Positions 51,428 to 60,796 are shown, counted from the stretch's first letter. The stretch is 64,000 nt of DNA from Mesorhizobium sp. B1-1-8 (GCF_006442795.2 NZ_CP083956.1:1775501-1839500); one strand, 5' to 3'. Program-made: numbers and translations. The notes: generated by a model not told the origin, from the letters alone.

Positions 51428-52521
51428 TCCCGGTACTCCTCCTCGGCGGTGGAATCGAAGACGACGCCGCCGCCGACATTGTAGACGGCCTCGCCATCGG
51501 CAAAGAGCGAGATGGTGCGGATCGCCACGGAAAAGCGCATCGTGCCGCCGGGCGCGATCCAGCCGATGGCGCCGCAATACACGTCGCGCGGCTTTTCCTC
51601 CAGATCGTGCAGGATTTCCATGGCGCGGATCTTCGGCGCGCCGGTGATCGAGCCGCAGGGAAACAGCGCCGCAAAAACCTGGCGGATGCCGATATCGGGC
51701 AGCAGCTTCGCCCGCACCCTACTCACCATCTGGTGCACGGTCGGATAGGTTTCGATGCGAAACAGCTCCGGCACCTCCAGCGTGCCGACCTCGCTGATCA
51801 GCGAAATGTCGTTGCGCAACAGGTCGACGATCATGCGGTTCTCGGCCTGGTTCTTCTCGTCGTTGCGCAGGAACGCCTTCAGCCGCGCATCCTCGGCTTT
51901 AGTGGCGCCGCGCGGCGCCGTGCCCTTCATCGGATGAGTCTCGATCATGCCCTCGGCGTCGACCTCGAAGAACAGTTCGGGCGAGCGCGACAGCACGATC
52001 GGGTCGCCAAGCGAAATCAGCGCGCCGTATTTCACCGGCTGGCGCGCGACCAGCGCGTCAAAGGCGGCGAGCGGATCGCCGGACCATTGCGCATTGACGG
52101 GAAAGGTCAGATTGCCCTGATAGCAGTCGCCCTTGCGGATATGGTCGTGGAGGCGGTCGAAGCGGCTTGCATAGTCCTCGGCCGACCATGCTGCCCGGGC
52201 ATCGAAGATCGGGCCATTGCTGGCCACCCCGTTGCCCTTTGGCACGGCCTGTTCGAGCGGCGCGTCGAAAACGCCGAGGCAGATCAGCGGTGCGCGGCGG
52301 CCTTCAGGCAACAGCGGCACTAGCTTCGGCTCGAGCAGGTAGCCGGCTTCGTAGGAGAAATATCCGGCCAGCCATTTGCCGGCGTCCGACGCGGCCTGCG
52401 CGGCTTGCAGCGCCGGCAGGAATTCATCGGCGCTGCGCGCCGCGATGATCTCGTACGGCTGGTCGAAGACAAGCTGGCGGGCGGTCTCGTCGTTGCGGAA
52501 GATTGCAAAGGGCAGGGACAT
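51376..52521 (-). CDS. pabB: Aminodeoxychorismate synthase component I
   Basis: ATG 52521 (MSLPFAIFRNDETARQLVFD) gives 381 residues. The chorismate-binding domain has KGDCYQGNLTFPVNA, the IETHPMKGTAPRG motif, NRMIVDLLRNDISLISEVG, YPTVHQMVSRV and the GSITGAPKIRAMEIL ending. It converts chorismate to 4-amino-4-deoxychorismate with ammonia from a PabA subunit found elsewhere. This is the short PabB lacking much of the N-terminal tryptophan-pocket domain. It heads the pabB-pabC-DUF3445 operon. Confidence 0.93.
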   Translation of the reverse strand: MSLPFAIFRNDETARQLVFDQPYEIIAARSADEFLPALQAAQAASDAGKWLAGYFSYEAGYLLEPKLVPLLPEGRRAPLICLGVFDAPLEQAVPKGNGVASNGPIFDARAAWSAEDYASRFDRLHDHIRKGDCYQGNLTFPVNAQWSGDPLAAFDALVARQPVKYGALISLGDPIVLSRSPELFFEVDAEGMIETHPMKGTAPRGATKAEDARLKAFLRNDEKNQAENRMIVDLLRNDISLISEVGTLEVPELFRIETYPTVHQMVSRVRAKLLPDIGIRQVFAALFPCGSITGAPKIRAMEILHDLEEKPRDVYCGAIGWIAPGGTMRFSVAIRTISLFADGEAVYNVGGGVVFDSTAEEEYRECLLKARFATGTVPISS

Positions 52522-52676
52522 GAGCCTCGGTATGCGGTCAATGGCGCCGTGGATGGCTCTATATGGGAGCTCGGCGCGCTGCAATCGAGACAACGGCGTC
52601 GGGCGACGCAAAGGCGTCCAGTTAGAGCGGAAGCTTTTCGGTAACGGATTTTGCAGGGATTGGCGGAAACCCCCGA

Positions 52677-52875
52677 ACTTCGTCATCCACGGGCGGAGCG
52701 GAAGCGAAGCGGACGCGTAGACCCGAGGATCCCATTCCGTGACTTCGCACGAAGGGTAAAGGCGGTGCAGAAGGAAAGCTTTTCTGCACCGCCGCAGCGT
52801 TTGTAGGTAACGGAATGGATCCTATGGTCTGCGCTGCGTCGCTTCGCTCCTCGCTGCGCCATAGGATGACGAAGT
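52677..52875. repeat. Mosaic intergenic element with inverted terminal repeats
   Basis: The 199-base element is bounded by ACTTCGTCATCC and GGATGACGAAGT (perfect 12-bp inverted ends). Inside are a second inverted pair (GGATCCCATTCCGTGAC versus GGTAACGGAATGGATCC), an 11-bp hairpin (GCGGTGCAGAA / TTCTGCACCGC, 52764-52794) and a CTATGG / CCATAG stem. No coding frame. Size and ends are those of a MITE or RIME-like element. The sequence just left of it (52622-52676) has nothing further that I recognise. Confidence 0.75.
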
Positions 52876-52924
52876 GACGGGTGTCTCTGGCCAACCTCCG
52901 TCGTTTGCGACGCCGGCGAGATGT

Positions 52925-53656
52925 TCAGGTGTTGCTGGCAGTTCCCGCTGTCGGGAACTGACGGGCGAATTCCTTCTCGTCGCCGGCAGCCAGCAATTTC
53001 GCCTGCTCGATCCATTTCTCGCGCGCGATGCGGCCGTCGAAATTCAGCACCTCCTCGATGCGCTTGACGTCGGCTTCGGTCCAGGCGGCGATCTGGGCGT
53101 AAGTGGTGATGCCCTGGCCCTTGAGCAGCCTTTCGTTGACCGGGCCGATGCCGATCAGCCGGCGCAGATTGTCCGCCTTACCGGCTGCTGCTTTCGGGGC
53201 CGCGGCTTTTGTCGCCGGGGCGGCTTTGCTTGGTGCGGCCTTCGGCGCTGACGATTTGGCTGCGGTCGGCTTTGGCGCCGCGGTCTTGGCCGCCGCGGGT
53301 TTCTTTGCGGCGGCCTTGGCCGGTGCCGATTTTGCTGGTGCCGATTTAGCGGGGGACGATTTGGCGGCCGCGGGCGTCGACGTCAGCGTCGCCGGCGCCG
53401 GCGCGGAGGCCTTGTCGGCGCCAGCCCTGGCGGCGGGCGCGTTACGCAGGCGGCTTTCGAGATCGGCGCGGGCGCGGGCGCATGCTTCGAGTTCGCCCTT
53501 CAGGCGATCGCCATCGGCACGCAGCCTGTCGCGTTCGCCCTTTGTACGATCGAGATCGCCGCGCAGGCTGTCGAGCTCGCCGCGCAGGCGGCCCCAAATG
53601 AACCAGCCAACCAGAACGCCCACAATGAACGCCAGGAGCATGTAGAAGAAAGTCAT
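52925..53656 (-). CDS. Membrane-anchored coiled-coil protein with C-terminal helix-hairpin-helix domain
   Basis: ATG 53656 follows GGAGAG; the protein has 243 residues. It starts with one helix (MTFFYMLLAFIVGVLVGWFIWG), then a charged coiled coil (residues about 25-75), then an Ala/Lys/Pro linker (repeats of AKSAPAK). The last 75 residues (DNLRRLIGIGPVNERLLKGQ, ITTYAQIAAWTEADVKRIEE) are a helix-hairpin-helix fold of the type found in NuoE-linked and DUF4332-like proteins. Function unknown. Confidence 0.8.
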   Translation of the reverse strand: MTFFYMLLAFIVGVLVGWFIWGRLRGELDSLRGDLDRTKGERDRLRADGDRLKGELEACARARADLESRLRNAPAARAGADKASAPAPATLTSTPAAAKSSPAKSAPAKSAPAKAAAKKPAAAKTAAPKPTAAKSSAPKAAPSKAAPATKAAAPKAAAGKADNLRRLIGIGPVNERLLKGQGITTYAQIAAWTEADVKRIEEVLNFDGRIAREKWIEQAKLLAAGDEKEFARQFPTAGTASNT

Positions 53657-54015
53657 TTCTCTCTCCAGTCCGATCTGCCGGCGGTGGCCGTCAATGGCGA
53701 GCTTGCCGCAAGGATCGTCAATCGTTCCGCGGTCGGCGGAACAGCCGGCTTCAGTCGAGCTGTCGGCTACCGGCTTTGCGCCGATGGCCGACGGCCATCA
53801 TCGCTTTCGCCGAGGCGCCACCACCGGCCCGAGATTGCCTCAGGCTTGCGCTCCGGCTGAGCTTGGGAGCGGACGCTACCATAAGGCTTGCCGAAAGCTA
53901 ACCGAAAAAGTCCGCACAGAGTTGTTCAAGAACAGATATTTAGAGCAAGAACAGGGCCGTCATAAACATGCGATCCGGCTAAACTATTCTGTCCCGTTCC
54001 CCGCCATAAGCGCCA
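53657..54015. other. Intergenic region without recognised feature
   Basis: This 359-base gap lies upstream of the HHH protein gene and downstream of pepF. A plus-strand frame at 53694-54056 lacks a ribosome binding site and overlaps the pepF end, so I do not call it. I see no terminator or repeat. Confidence 0.5.
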
Positions 54016-55854
54016 TCACTTGTCGAGCGTTTCCAACTCGTCGATCAGGGCGCTGATCACGCCGAGGCCGATCTGCCAGAAGGCGGGATCGGTGGCGTCG
54101 AGGCCGAAGGGCGCCAGAAGCTCCGAGTGATGCTTGGTGCCGCCGGCGCGCAGCATCTCGAAATACTTCTCCTGAAAGCCGCGTTCGGCGTTCTGGTAGA
54201 CGGCATAGAGCGAGTTCACCAGGCAATCGCCGAAGGCATAGGCATAGACGTAGAAAGGCGAATGAATGAAATGCGGGATATAGGTCCAGAAGACCTCATA
54301 GCCCTCGCGCAATTTGATCGCCGGCCCGAGGCTCCCGGCCTGAACCTCCAGCCAGAACTCGCCGAGCCTGTCCGAGGTCAGCTCGCCGTTGCGGCGCTCG
54401 GCATGCACCTTGCGCTCGAATTCGTAAAAGGCGATCTGGCGCACGACCGTGTTGATCATGTCCTCGACCTTCTGCGCGAGCATCGCCTTGCGCTCGCGTT
54501 TGTCGCTGGTCTGGTCGAGCAGCGAGCGGAAGGTCAGCATCTCGCCGAAGACGGACGCCGTCTCGGCCAGCGTCAGCGGCGTCGAGGCCATCAGCGCGCC
54601 CTGGCCGGCAGCCAGCACCTGGTGCACGCCATGGCCGAGCTCATGCGCCAAGGTCATAACGTCACGCGGCTTGCCCATGTAGTTGAGCAGCACGTAAGGG
54701 TGCACCGACGGCACCGTCGGATGCGCGAAGGCGCCTGGCGACTTGCCCGGCCTGACAGGGGCATCGATCCAGTTGCGGTCGAAGAAGGTCCGCGCGATCT
54801 CGGCCATGTCGGGCGAGAAGCGCTGGTAGGCCGACAGCACGGTATCCCTGGCGTCGCCCCAGCGGATCACCGCCTGCGGCGTTTCCGGCAAGGGCGCGTT
54901 GCGGTCCCAGTGGTTCATCACCTCCATGCCGAGCCAGCGCGCCTTCATGGCGTAATAGCGGTGCGACAGGCGCGGATACGCCTCGCGCACGGCGGCAGCC
55001 AGCGCGTCGACCACGCCGCGCTCGACGCGGTTGGCGAGATGGCGCGAATCGGCGATGTCCTCGAAACCGCGCCAGCGGTCGGAGATTTCCTTGTCCTTGG
55101 CCAGCGTATTGGTGATCAGCGTGAAGGTGCGCAGGTTCTTGCGGAAGGTCTGGGCAAGTGCCTCGGAGGCACGGCGGCGCACTTCGCCGTCGGCGTCCTG
55201 CAAGCGGTTCAGCGCCGGCTCCAGCGTCAGCTCCTCGCCGTCGACATCGAAGCGCAGGTCGGTCATGGTCTCGTCGAACAGCCGGTTCCAGGCGCCGCGT
55301 CCAGTGACCGATTTTTCGTGGAACAACTGCTCGACGCGATCCTCGAGCTGGAAGGGCTTGTCCTTCCTGAGGTCGAGCACCCAGGGCCGATAATGGCCAA
55401 AGGCGGCATCGGCGTTCAGCGCATTTTCGATGACCGCATCGTCGATCAGGTTGAGTTCCAGCGCAAAGAATAAAAGATGCGCGCTGGCGTCGGTCATCTT
55501 CTCCTGGACGTCGCCATAGAGCTTGGCGCGCTGCGGATCCGCAGTGTTACCGGCGTAGACCAAGCCAGCATAGGAGACAATGCGGCCGATCAGCTCCTCG
55601 AGCGCCTCGTAGGCCTGCAGCGCCTCGCCCAGCCTGCCGGCGCTGCCGCGTGCGGCCTCGGCGGCAAGCGTGCCCTTCCAGCGGGTTTCGAAGGCGATCG
55701 CATCGCCTGCAGCTTGCGCGATGTCGCGCTTCAGCTCCGGCGCTGCCATGCCGGTGTAGAGATCGGCGAGATTCCATTCCGGCAGATCGCCAATCTCCGC
55801 CGCGCCCTGACCGGATGCCGTCGCTGCAAGCCGCCGACCAAACATCATGCGCAT
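54016..55854 (-). CDS. pepF: Oligoendopeptidase F family (M3) metallopeptidase
   Basis: ATG 55854 has AGAAGG 8 bases upstream, giving 612 residues. The zinc motif is MTLAHELGHGVHQVLA (HExxH), with the third ligand in LTLAETASVFGEML. KSPGAFAHPTVPSVHPYVLLN and GYEVFWTYIPHFIHSPFYVYAY are typical M3B substrate-site segments. It is a cytoplasmic peptidase that trims peptides of about 7-17 residues. It is divergent from the sigma54 regulator gene. Confidence 0.95.
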   Translation of the reverse strand: MRMMFGRRLAATASGQGAAEIGDLPEWNLADLYTGMAAPELKRDIAQAAGDAIAFETRWKGTLAAEAARGSAGRLGEALQAYEALEELIGRIVSYAGLVYAGNTADPQRAKLYGDVQEKMTDASAHLLFFALELNLIDDAVIENALNADAAFGHYRPWVLDLRKDKPFQLEDRVEQLFHEKSVTGRGAWNRLFDETMTDLRFDVDGEELTLEPALNRLQDADGEVRRRASEALAQTFRKNLRTFTLITNTLAKDKEISDRWRGFEDIADSRHLANRVERGVVDALAAAVREAYPRLSHRYYAMKARWLGMEVMNHWDRNAPLPETPQAVIRWGDARDTVLSAYQRFSPDMAEIARTFFDRNWIDAPVRPGKSPGAFAHPTVPSVHPYVLLNYMGKPRDVMTLAHELGHGVHQVLAAGQGALMASTPLTLAETASVFGEMLTFRSLLDQTSDKRERKAMLAQKVEDMINTVVRQIAFYEFERKVHAERRNGELTSDRLGEFWLEVQAGSLGPAIKLREGYEVFWTYIPHFIHSPFYVYAYAFGDCLVNSLYAVYQNAERGFQEKYFEMLRAGGTKHHSELLAPFGLDATDPAFWQIGLGVISALIDELETLDK

Positions 55855-56012
55855 CAACAATACCTTCTGTGCATCAAGGGGCCAAAATCAAAGGGAAAGG
55901 AGAAGCCGGTCAAATCCTAAGGAATTCGTTCACCGGGTTTTTTGAAACCTTATTTAGAACCCTGTGCCAAGATGATCCATGGGGTTTCTCGGGCAGGCAA
56001 CTCGAAACAGTC

Positions 56013-57557
56013 ATGACAGGTTCCATACTCATAGTCGATGACGATCCCGTGCAGCGCAGGCTGCTCGAGGCGGCGGTGACCAAGTTCGGTCACACCGCGA
56101 TCGTCGCCGATGGCGGCGAGGCGGGTCTCAACGTGCTTGAGGGACCGAACGCCCGCGAAGTGTCGGTCGTCATCCTCGACCTGATGATGCCCGGCCTCGA
56201 CGGCATCGGCGTCCTCAAGGCGATGCGGGAGCGCGACATCAACCTTCCGGTCATCGTGCAGACGGCGCAGGGCGGCATCGAAACCGTTGTTTCGGCAATG
56301 CGCCACGGCGCCTTCGACTTCGTCGTCAAGCCGGCCTCGCCGGACCGGCTGCAGACCGCAATCGGCAACGCGCTCAAGGTCGAGGCGGTCGAGGACGAGA
56401 TGAAGCGCTCGTCGCGGCGGCGCGGCGGTCACCTGACCTTCAAGGATATGATCACCCACAGCCCGGCGATGGACCGGGTCATCCGCCTCGGGCAAAAGGC
56501 GGCGGCCTCCCACATCCCGATCCTGATCGAAGGCGAGTCCGGCGTCGGCAAGGAACTGGTGGCGCGCGCCATCCAGGGCAGCGGCGACCGCCGCTCAAAG
56601 CCCTTCGTCACCGTCAATTGCGGCGCCATCCCCGACAATCTCGTCGAATCGATCCTGTTCGGCCATGAGAAGGGCTCGTTCACCGGCGCCTCCGAAAAGC
56701 ACACCGGCAAATTCGTCGAGGCGCATTCGGGCACGCTCTTCCTCGACGAGATCGGCGACCTGCCGCTCGATGTGCAGGTCAAGCTGTTGCGCGCCGTCCA
56801 GGACGGCGAGGTCGATCCGGTCGGCGGCCGCTCGACAGTCAAGGTCGACATAAGGCTGATCTCGGCGACGCACCGCAACCTGTTGCAGCAAGTCAAGGAC
56901 GGCAAGTTCCGCGAGGATCTGTTCTACCGGCTCAATGTCTATCCGATCTTCGTGCCGCCGCTGCGCGACCGCCGCGACGACATTCCCCATCTGGTCCGGC
57001 ATTTCATGGAGAAGGTGGCGCCGGCCGATCCGCGCCGCCGCCTCAACGGGATTTCGGCGAAGGCGCTTGCGATGCTGCAGGCCTATGACTGGCCGGGCAA
57101 TATAAGGCAGCTGGAAAACGCCGTGTTCAGGGCATCGGTGCTGGCCGAAGGCGACTTTTTGACCGAAGAGGAATTCCCGCAGATCCGGGCGCAGGTGGAC
57201 GGCATCGTCAATCTCGATGCGGAACCCGCATCTGCAGGCGCCGGAACGGCCGAGGGTGAGCCGCGACCGGCCGATCGCGCCGCCTCCAACGGAACCGGGC
57301 ATGGTTTGCCGGAGAGCGAGGCGCCGGCATGGCCGCAGCATCGTTTCGGCACGCTCAGGGCTCTCGACGAGCGCGGCAATGTGCGGGCGCTTGCCGATGT
57401 CGAACTCGAGATGATCAGGCTCGCCATCGACCACTATAACGGCCAGATGAGCGAGGTCGCGCGCCGCCTCGGCATTGGCCGCTCGACCCTCTACCGCAAG
57501 TTGAAGGAATATGGCATTGATCCCGAAGCGGGTCGAATCGACCGGCTTGCCTCTTGA
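56013..57557 (+). CDS. Sigma54-dependent response regulator (NtrC/DctD type)
   Basis: ATG 56013 (MTGSILIVDDDPVQRRL) gives 514 residues; a longer open frame crosses pepF and is ignored. The receiver domain has DDD, the phosphoacceptor in VVILDLMMPGLDG and VVKPAS. The AAA+ domain has Walker A GESGVGKELVARAIQ, the sigma54 loop as GSFTGA (GHEKGSFTGA) and Walker B GTLFLDEIGDLPL. A Fis-type helix-turn-helix ends the protein (MSEVARRLGIGRSTLYRKL). No histidine kinase is adjacent, so its signal and targets are open. Confidence 0.93.
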   Translation: MTGSILIVDDDPVQRRLLEAAVTKFGHTAIVADGGEAGLNVLEGPNAREVSVVILDLMMPGLDGIGVLKAMRERDINLPVIVQTAQGGIETVVSAMRHGAFDFVVKPASPDRLQTAIGNALKVEAVEDEMKRSSRRRGGHLTFKDMITHSPAMDRVIRLGQKAAASHIPILIEGESGVGKELVARAIQGSGDRRSKPFVTVNCGAIPDNLVESILFGHEKGSFTGASEKHTGKFVEAHSGTLFLDEIGDLPLDVQVKLLRAVQDGEVDPVGGRSTVKVDIRLISATHRNLLQQVKDGKFREDLFYRLNVYPIFVPPLRDRRDDIPHLVRHFMEKVAPADPRRRLNGISAKALAMLQAYDWPGNIRQLENAVFRASVLAEGDFLTEEEFPQIRAQVDGIVNLDAEPASAGAGTAEGEPRPADRAASNGTGHGLPESEAPAWPQHRFGTLRALDERGNVRALADVELEMIRLAIDHYNGQMSEVARRLGIGRSTLYRKLKEYGIDPEAGRIDRLAS

Positions 57558-57935
57558 GGCGCCGGCCTCAGCCCGACTTGCCGGCTTAAAATCCAAAGTC
57601 AAATTGTCGCTTCTGTCTGGAAGGCGCGGATTTTCAGCGGCTTGCGCGCTGGTGATCACACATTAAGGCCGACGGTAACAGATCGTGTTCCGGCCGAAGC
57701 CGGATTCGTGATCTAAACCAGCGATTTACCAAGAAAGGCGGTACATTGTTTTTGACGGGATATCGCCACCGTGTTACCCCATTTTGGCTTCAATAAGCGG
57801 TGATTAACCATTAGGATCGATATTCGGATGTGAAAACCACACATCCGTTTGGGCAAATCCGGGGACAAACGGCAGCCTGCAAGGCCTTTTGATTTGAACC
57901 AAGTCGAACGACACACAGACGGGCGGCATTTTCAC
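57558..57935. other. Intergenic region before the DUF882 gene
   Basis: This gap of 378 bases (291 if translation begins at TTG 57849) probably holds the DUF882 promoter. It has GATTAACCATTAGG at about 57798, an isolated TTAACCAT half-site; I see no terminator or small gene. Confidence 0.4.
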
Positions 57936-59798
57936 ATGAGCGTCTGGCCGAGATGGCTGGCTGCTGTGATTTTGGCCGTTGGGTTGCTGTCGGGGGCCGT
58001 CTCCGGGGCCAAGGCCGAAGTGCGTACGCTGAAGCTCTATCACCTGCACACGCACGAAAAGGCCGAGATCGTCTACAAGCGCAATGGCCGCTACGATCCG
58101 GAAGGGCTGCGCAAGATCAACATCATCCTGCGCGACTGGCGCCGCAACGAGCCGACCAAGATGGATCCGCGGCTGCTCGACCTGGTCTGGGAAGCCTACC
58201 GTGAAAGCGGGGCGACGGATTATATCCAGGTCGTCTGCGGCTATCGCTCGCCGTCGACCAATGCGCTGCTGCGCAGCCGCAGCCGGGGTGTGGCCGAAAA
58301 AAGCCAGCACATGCTCGGCAAGGCGATGGATTTCTACATCCCCGGCGTGCCACTGAAGAAGCTGCGCAACATCGGTCTCAAAATGCAGGGTGGCGGTGTC
58401 GGCTACTATCCAACCTCCGGTTCGCCATTCGTGCACATGGACGTCGGCAATGTGCGCCATTGGCCCGGCATCAGCCGCCAGGAACTGGTGAGCCTGTTCC
58501 CGAACGGCAAGACGTTGCATGTGCCGAGCGATGGTCGGCCGCTGCCGGGCTATGAGCAGGCGGTGGCTGCCTACCAGGCGCGCAAGGGCTCCGGCACTCC
58601 CAACATCGAACTGGCCAGCGCCGGCGGCTCGACCAAGCGGTCCGGCGGCCTGTTTGCCTGGTTCCGCGGCGGCGGCGCCGACGAAGCCGACGACGAGGCC
58701 GATGAAAGCGGCCCGGCGCCGCAGCAGAAAGCCGTGAAGCAGGTCCAGGTCGCGAGCGCCGCCACGGCCCGCAGCAGCAACCTTCCGGGTATCGCCATCG
58801 TGTCGCCGAAGGACGCCAAGCGCGCCAACATCCCGCAGATGGCCGATGACAACGCGGACGATTCGCAGCCGCAGCAGGACACGCCGGAAACGATCATCGC
58901 CGCGTTGCCGCCGAAGGAAGTTCCTCTGCCCGCCTTCGCGCCGCGGCCGAAAGCCGATGTCGGCCAGCAGACGCCTGAGAACGTGCCGTTCGCCATGGCC
59001 GACGCCTCGGCCACGACCGAACAGGCGGTGGCGACGGCGCATGCGCCGGTTCCAGTCAACGTTCCGTTCGGCATGGCCAACGCCGCCGCGGCCGCGGCCG
59101 TCGATCCTGCTCAGGTGGCCGTCAACAACATCCCGCTGCCGACCTGGCGCCCCGACCGCTCCACCACGCCGGTCGACCTCGCGCCCAAGGACAAGAACGT
59201 GCTTTTGGCGCTGGCCGAGACGGCCTCGCAGGACAAGAGCGCGACCGATGCCTTCTCGGTGCTGCCGACGGCGCGGCCCGAGGCAAGCAAGCCGGACGAG
59301 ATCAAGGCCGTGCTGGAACAGGCGAGCGCGACGACGGAGGCCGACACAGGCGGCGCCGGATATCAGGTCGCGTCGCTGAGCGAGCCGCAGCCGCCTCGCT
59401 CGGCGTTCAACGATCCGTCGGGCCTCGATGCGGCGTCGCCGCGTCAAGCCATCGCCGCCCGTCCGGCCGGCACCGATCCGGTCACGGCGATCGGCGCCGG
59501 CGTGAAGACGACGCGCAAGGAGGCAAGGGCCTCGGCCCGCGATCTGAAGCCCGGTCCGAAAGCGGTGGTGGTGGCCGCAGCGCCGCAAGCGGCGCGCTGG
59601 GCGCTGGGCAGCGGCGGGACCGTTGCCACCGTCTCGGACGCAACGACGGCGCCGCGCTATGCCTACAACATCGTGCATACGCCGCCGAGTGAGGTCTACA
59701 CCGTCGGCTTCCAGCCTGATGGCGAGATGCCCGATCCCAACCGCTTCAGCGGCAATGCGGTAAAATTCCTTTCGGTGGCACGCTTCCAGACGAAATAA
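57936..59798 (+). CDS. DUF882 / YcbK-like M15-fold protein with long disordered tail
   Basis: I use ATG 57936, which places a signal peptide at once (MSVWPRWLAAVILAVGLLSG); a TTG at 57849 would add 29 residues. The protein has 620 residues. The M15-type domain (about residues 30-195) has VVCGYRSPSTNALLR, SQHMLGKAMDFYIPG (His/Asp ligands) and GSPFVHMDVGNVRHW. The next 420 residues are low-complexity with repeated VPFAMADA/VPFGMANA and PTWRPD/PTARPE motifs. It probably acts on or binds peptidoglycan in the periplasm. A terminator follows. Confidence 0.85.
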   Translation: MSVWPRWLAAVILAVGLLSGAVSGAKAEVRTLKLYHLHTHEKAEIVYKRNGRYDPEGLRKINIILRDWRRNEPTKMDPRLLDLVWEAYRESGATDYIQVVCGYRSPSTNALLRSRSRGVAEKSQHMLGKAMDFYIPGVPLKKLRNIGLKMQGGGVGYYPTSGSPFVHMDVGNVRHWPGISRQELVSLFPNGKTLHVPSDGRPLPGYEQAVAAYQARKGSGTPNIELASAGGSTKRSGGLFAWFRGGGADEADDEADESGPAPQQKAVKQVQVASAATARSSNLPGIAIVSPKDAKRANIPQMADDNADDSQPQQDTPETIIAALPPKEVPLPAFAPRPKADVGQQTPENVPFAMADASATTEQAVATAHAPVPVNVPFGMANAAAAAAVDPAQVAVNNIPLPTWRPDRSTTPVDLAPKDKNVLLALAETASQDKSATDAFSVLPTARPEASKPDEIKAVLEQASATTEADTGGAGYQVASLSEPQPPRSAFNDPSGLDAASPRQAIAARPAGTDPVTAIGAGVKTTRKEARASARDLKPGPKAVVVAAAPQAARWALGSGGTVATVSDATTAPRYAYNIVHTPPSEVYTVGFQPDGEMPDPNRFSGNAVKFLSVARFQTK

Positions 59799-59820
59799 CC
59801 GGGCGGCGAAGGCATTCATA

Positions 59821-59855
59821 AAAGCCGCGTTGGACAGCAGCGCGGCTTTTTTCTT
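59821..59855 (+). terminator. Intrinsic terminator after the DUF882 gene
   Basis: AAAGCCGCG and CGCGGCTTT form a 9-bp stem with an 11-base loop followed by a T-rich run (TTTTTTCTTTC). Confidence 0.85.
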
Positions 59856-59887
59856 TCATGTACGATAATGTATCGACTGCCCGGCTT

Positions 59888-59961
59888 TCCCGCTTCGTCT
59901 AATGGTAGGACAGCGCCCTTTGAAGGCGTGAATCGTGGTTCGAATCCATGAGCGGGAACCA
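59888..59961 (+). tRNA. tRNA-Gln (TTG)
   Basis: The 74-base gene begins TCCCGCT and ends AGCGGGA-A-CCA, with encoded CCA. The anticodon arm GCGCC-CTTTGAA-GGCGT has anticodon TTG, reading CAA and CAG glutamine codons. D and T arms (GTTCGAATC) are regular. Confidence 0.97.
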
Positions 59962-60024
59962 CTTGGCGATCACCCCATCGGGGTCGGCCCGGGTCCGTCA
60001 TCTCGCCGGAATGGGATCGTTGCC

Positions 60025-60663
60025 TCAGCGCTTCAGCTTGCTCGCTTCGCGCGCGAGCGCTTCGATTTCGTCCCACTTGCCGGTCTTGACCAGATCGTCC
60101 GGCGCTACCCATGAGCCGCCGACGCAGATGACGTTGGGCAGGCTGAGGTAGTCGGCGGCGTTCTTGCCGGTGATGCCGCCGGTCGGGCAGAATTTCACAT
60201 CGGCAAGCGGCGAGGCAAAGGCTTTCAGCGAAGCGATGCCACCGGACTGCTCGGCAGGGAAGAATTTCAGGAAGCGCAGTCCTGCTTCCCGCGCGGCCAT
60301 GATTTCGCCGGGCGTGATGGCGCCGGGCAGCAGCGGCACGGGACTGTCCTTCGCCGCATCCAGAAGCTTAATGGTGATGCCGGGGCTGACGATGAATTTC
60401 GAGCCGGCGGCAGCCGCCTCGTCGAATTGCCTGGTATCGAGAATGGTGCCGGCGCCGACGATGGCCTCCTCGACCTCGGCCGCGACGCGCCGGATCGCTT
60501 CCAGCGCATCGGCGGTCCTGAGCGTGATCTCGATTGCCGGCAGGCCGCCGCGCGCCAGCGCGCGGGCGAGCGGCACGGCGTCGGCGACATTGGCGATCTT
60601 GAGCACCGGGATGACAGGCTGGCCGTTGAGGAGCGACAGGAGCTTTTCGGTCTTGGTGGGCAT
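60025..60663 (-). CDS. eda: KDPG/KHG aldolase
   Basis: This 212-residue protein has PVIPVLKIANVADAVPLARA, the catalytic-base glutamate in AIEITLRTADALEAI, GAGTILD, and the Schiff-base lysine in LRFLKFFPAEQSGG, followed by FCPTGGITGKNAADYL. It splits 2-keto-3-deoxy-6-phosphogluconate to pyruvate and glyceraldehyde-3-phosphate, the last step of the Entner-Doudoroff route used by rhizobia. The gene lies alone; edd is not in the window. Confidence 0.95.
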   Translation of the reverse strand: MPTKTEKLLSLLNGQPVIPVLKIANVADAVPLARALARGGLPAIEITLRTADALEAIRRVAAEVEEAIVGAGTILDTRQFDEAAAAGSKFIVSPGITIKLLDAAKDSPVPLLPGAITPGEIMAAREAGLRFLKFFPAEQSGGIASLKAFASPLADVKFCPTGGITGKNAADYLSLPNVICVGGSWVAPDDLVKTGKWDEIEALAREASKLKR

Positions 60664-60796
60664 GGTCAGTCTCCGTTGCGGTCGATTTCAACCGATTAGC
60701 AGAAGGGGTATGCCAAGTCCACGAAAGGGCGACATGCGGTGATGTCACCCGGTCGGCGGCCGCCGTCTCTGCCTTGAAACGGCTTTCAGCACGGTC

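Noticed and set aside
53694..54056. Plus-strand small gene of 120 residues
   Set aside because: No ribosome binding site, no recognisable composition, and overlap with the end of pepF.
55650..56012. N-terminal extension of the sigma54 regulator
   Set aside because: The extension overlaps pepF and its promoter, and the receiver domain starts exactly at ATG 56013.
57660..57810. CtrA sites upstream of the DUF882 gene
   Set aside because: TTAAGGCCGACGGTAA and TTAACCATTAGG are imperfect and could arise by chance.
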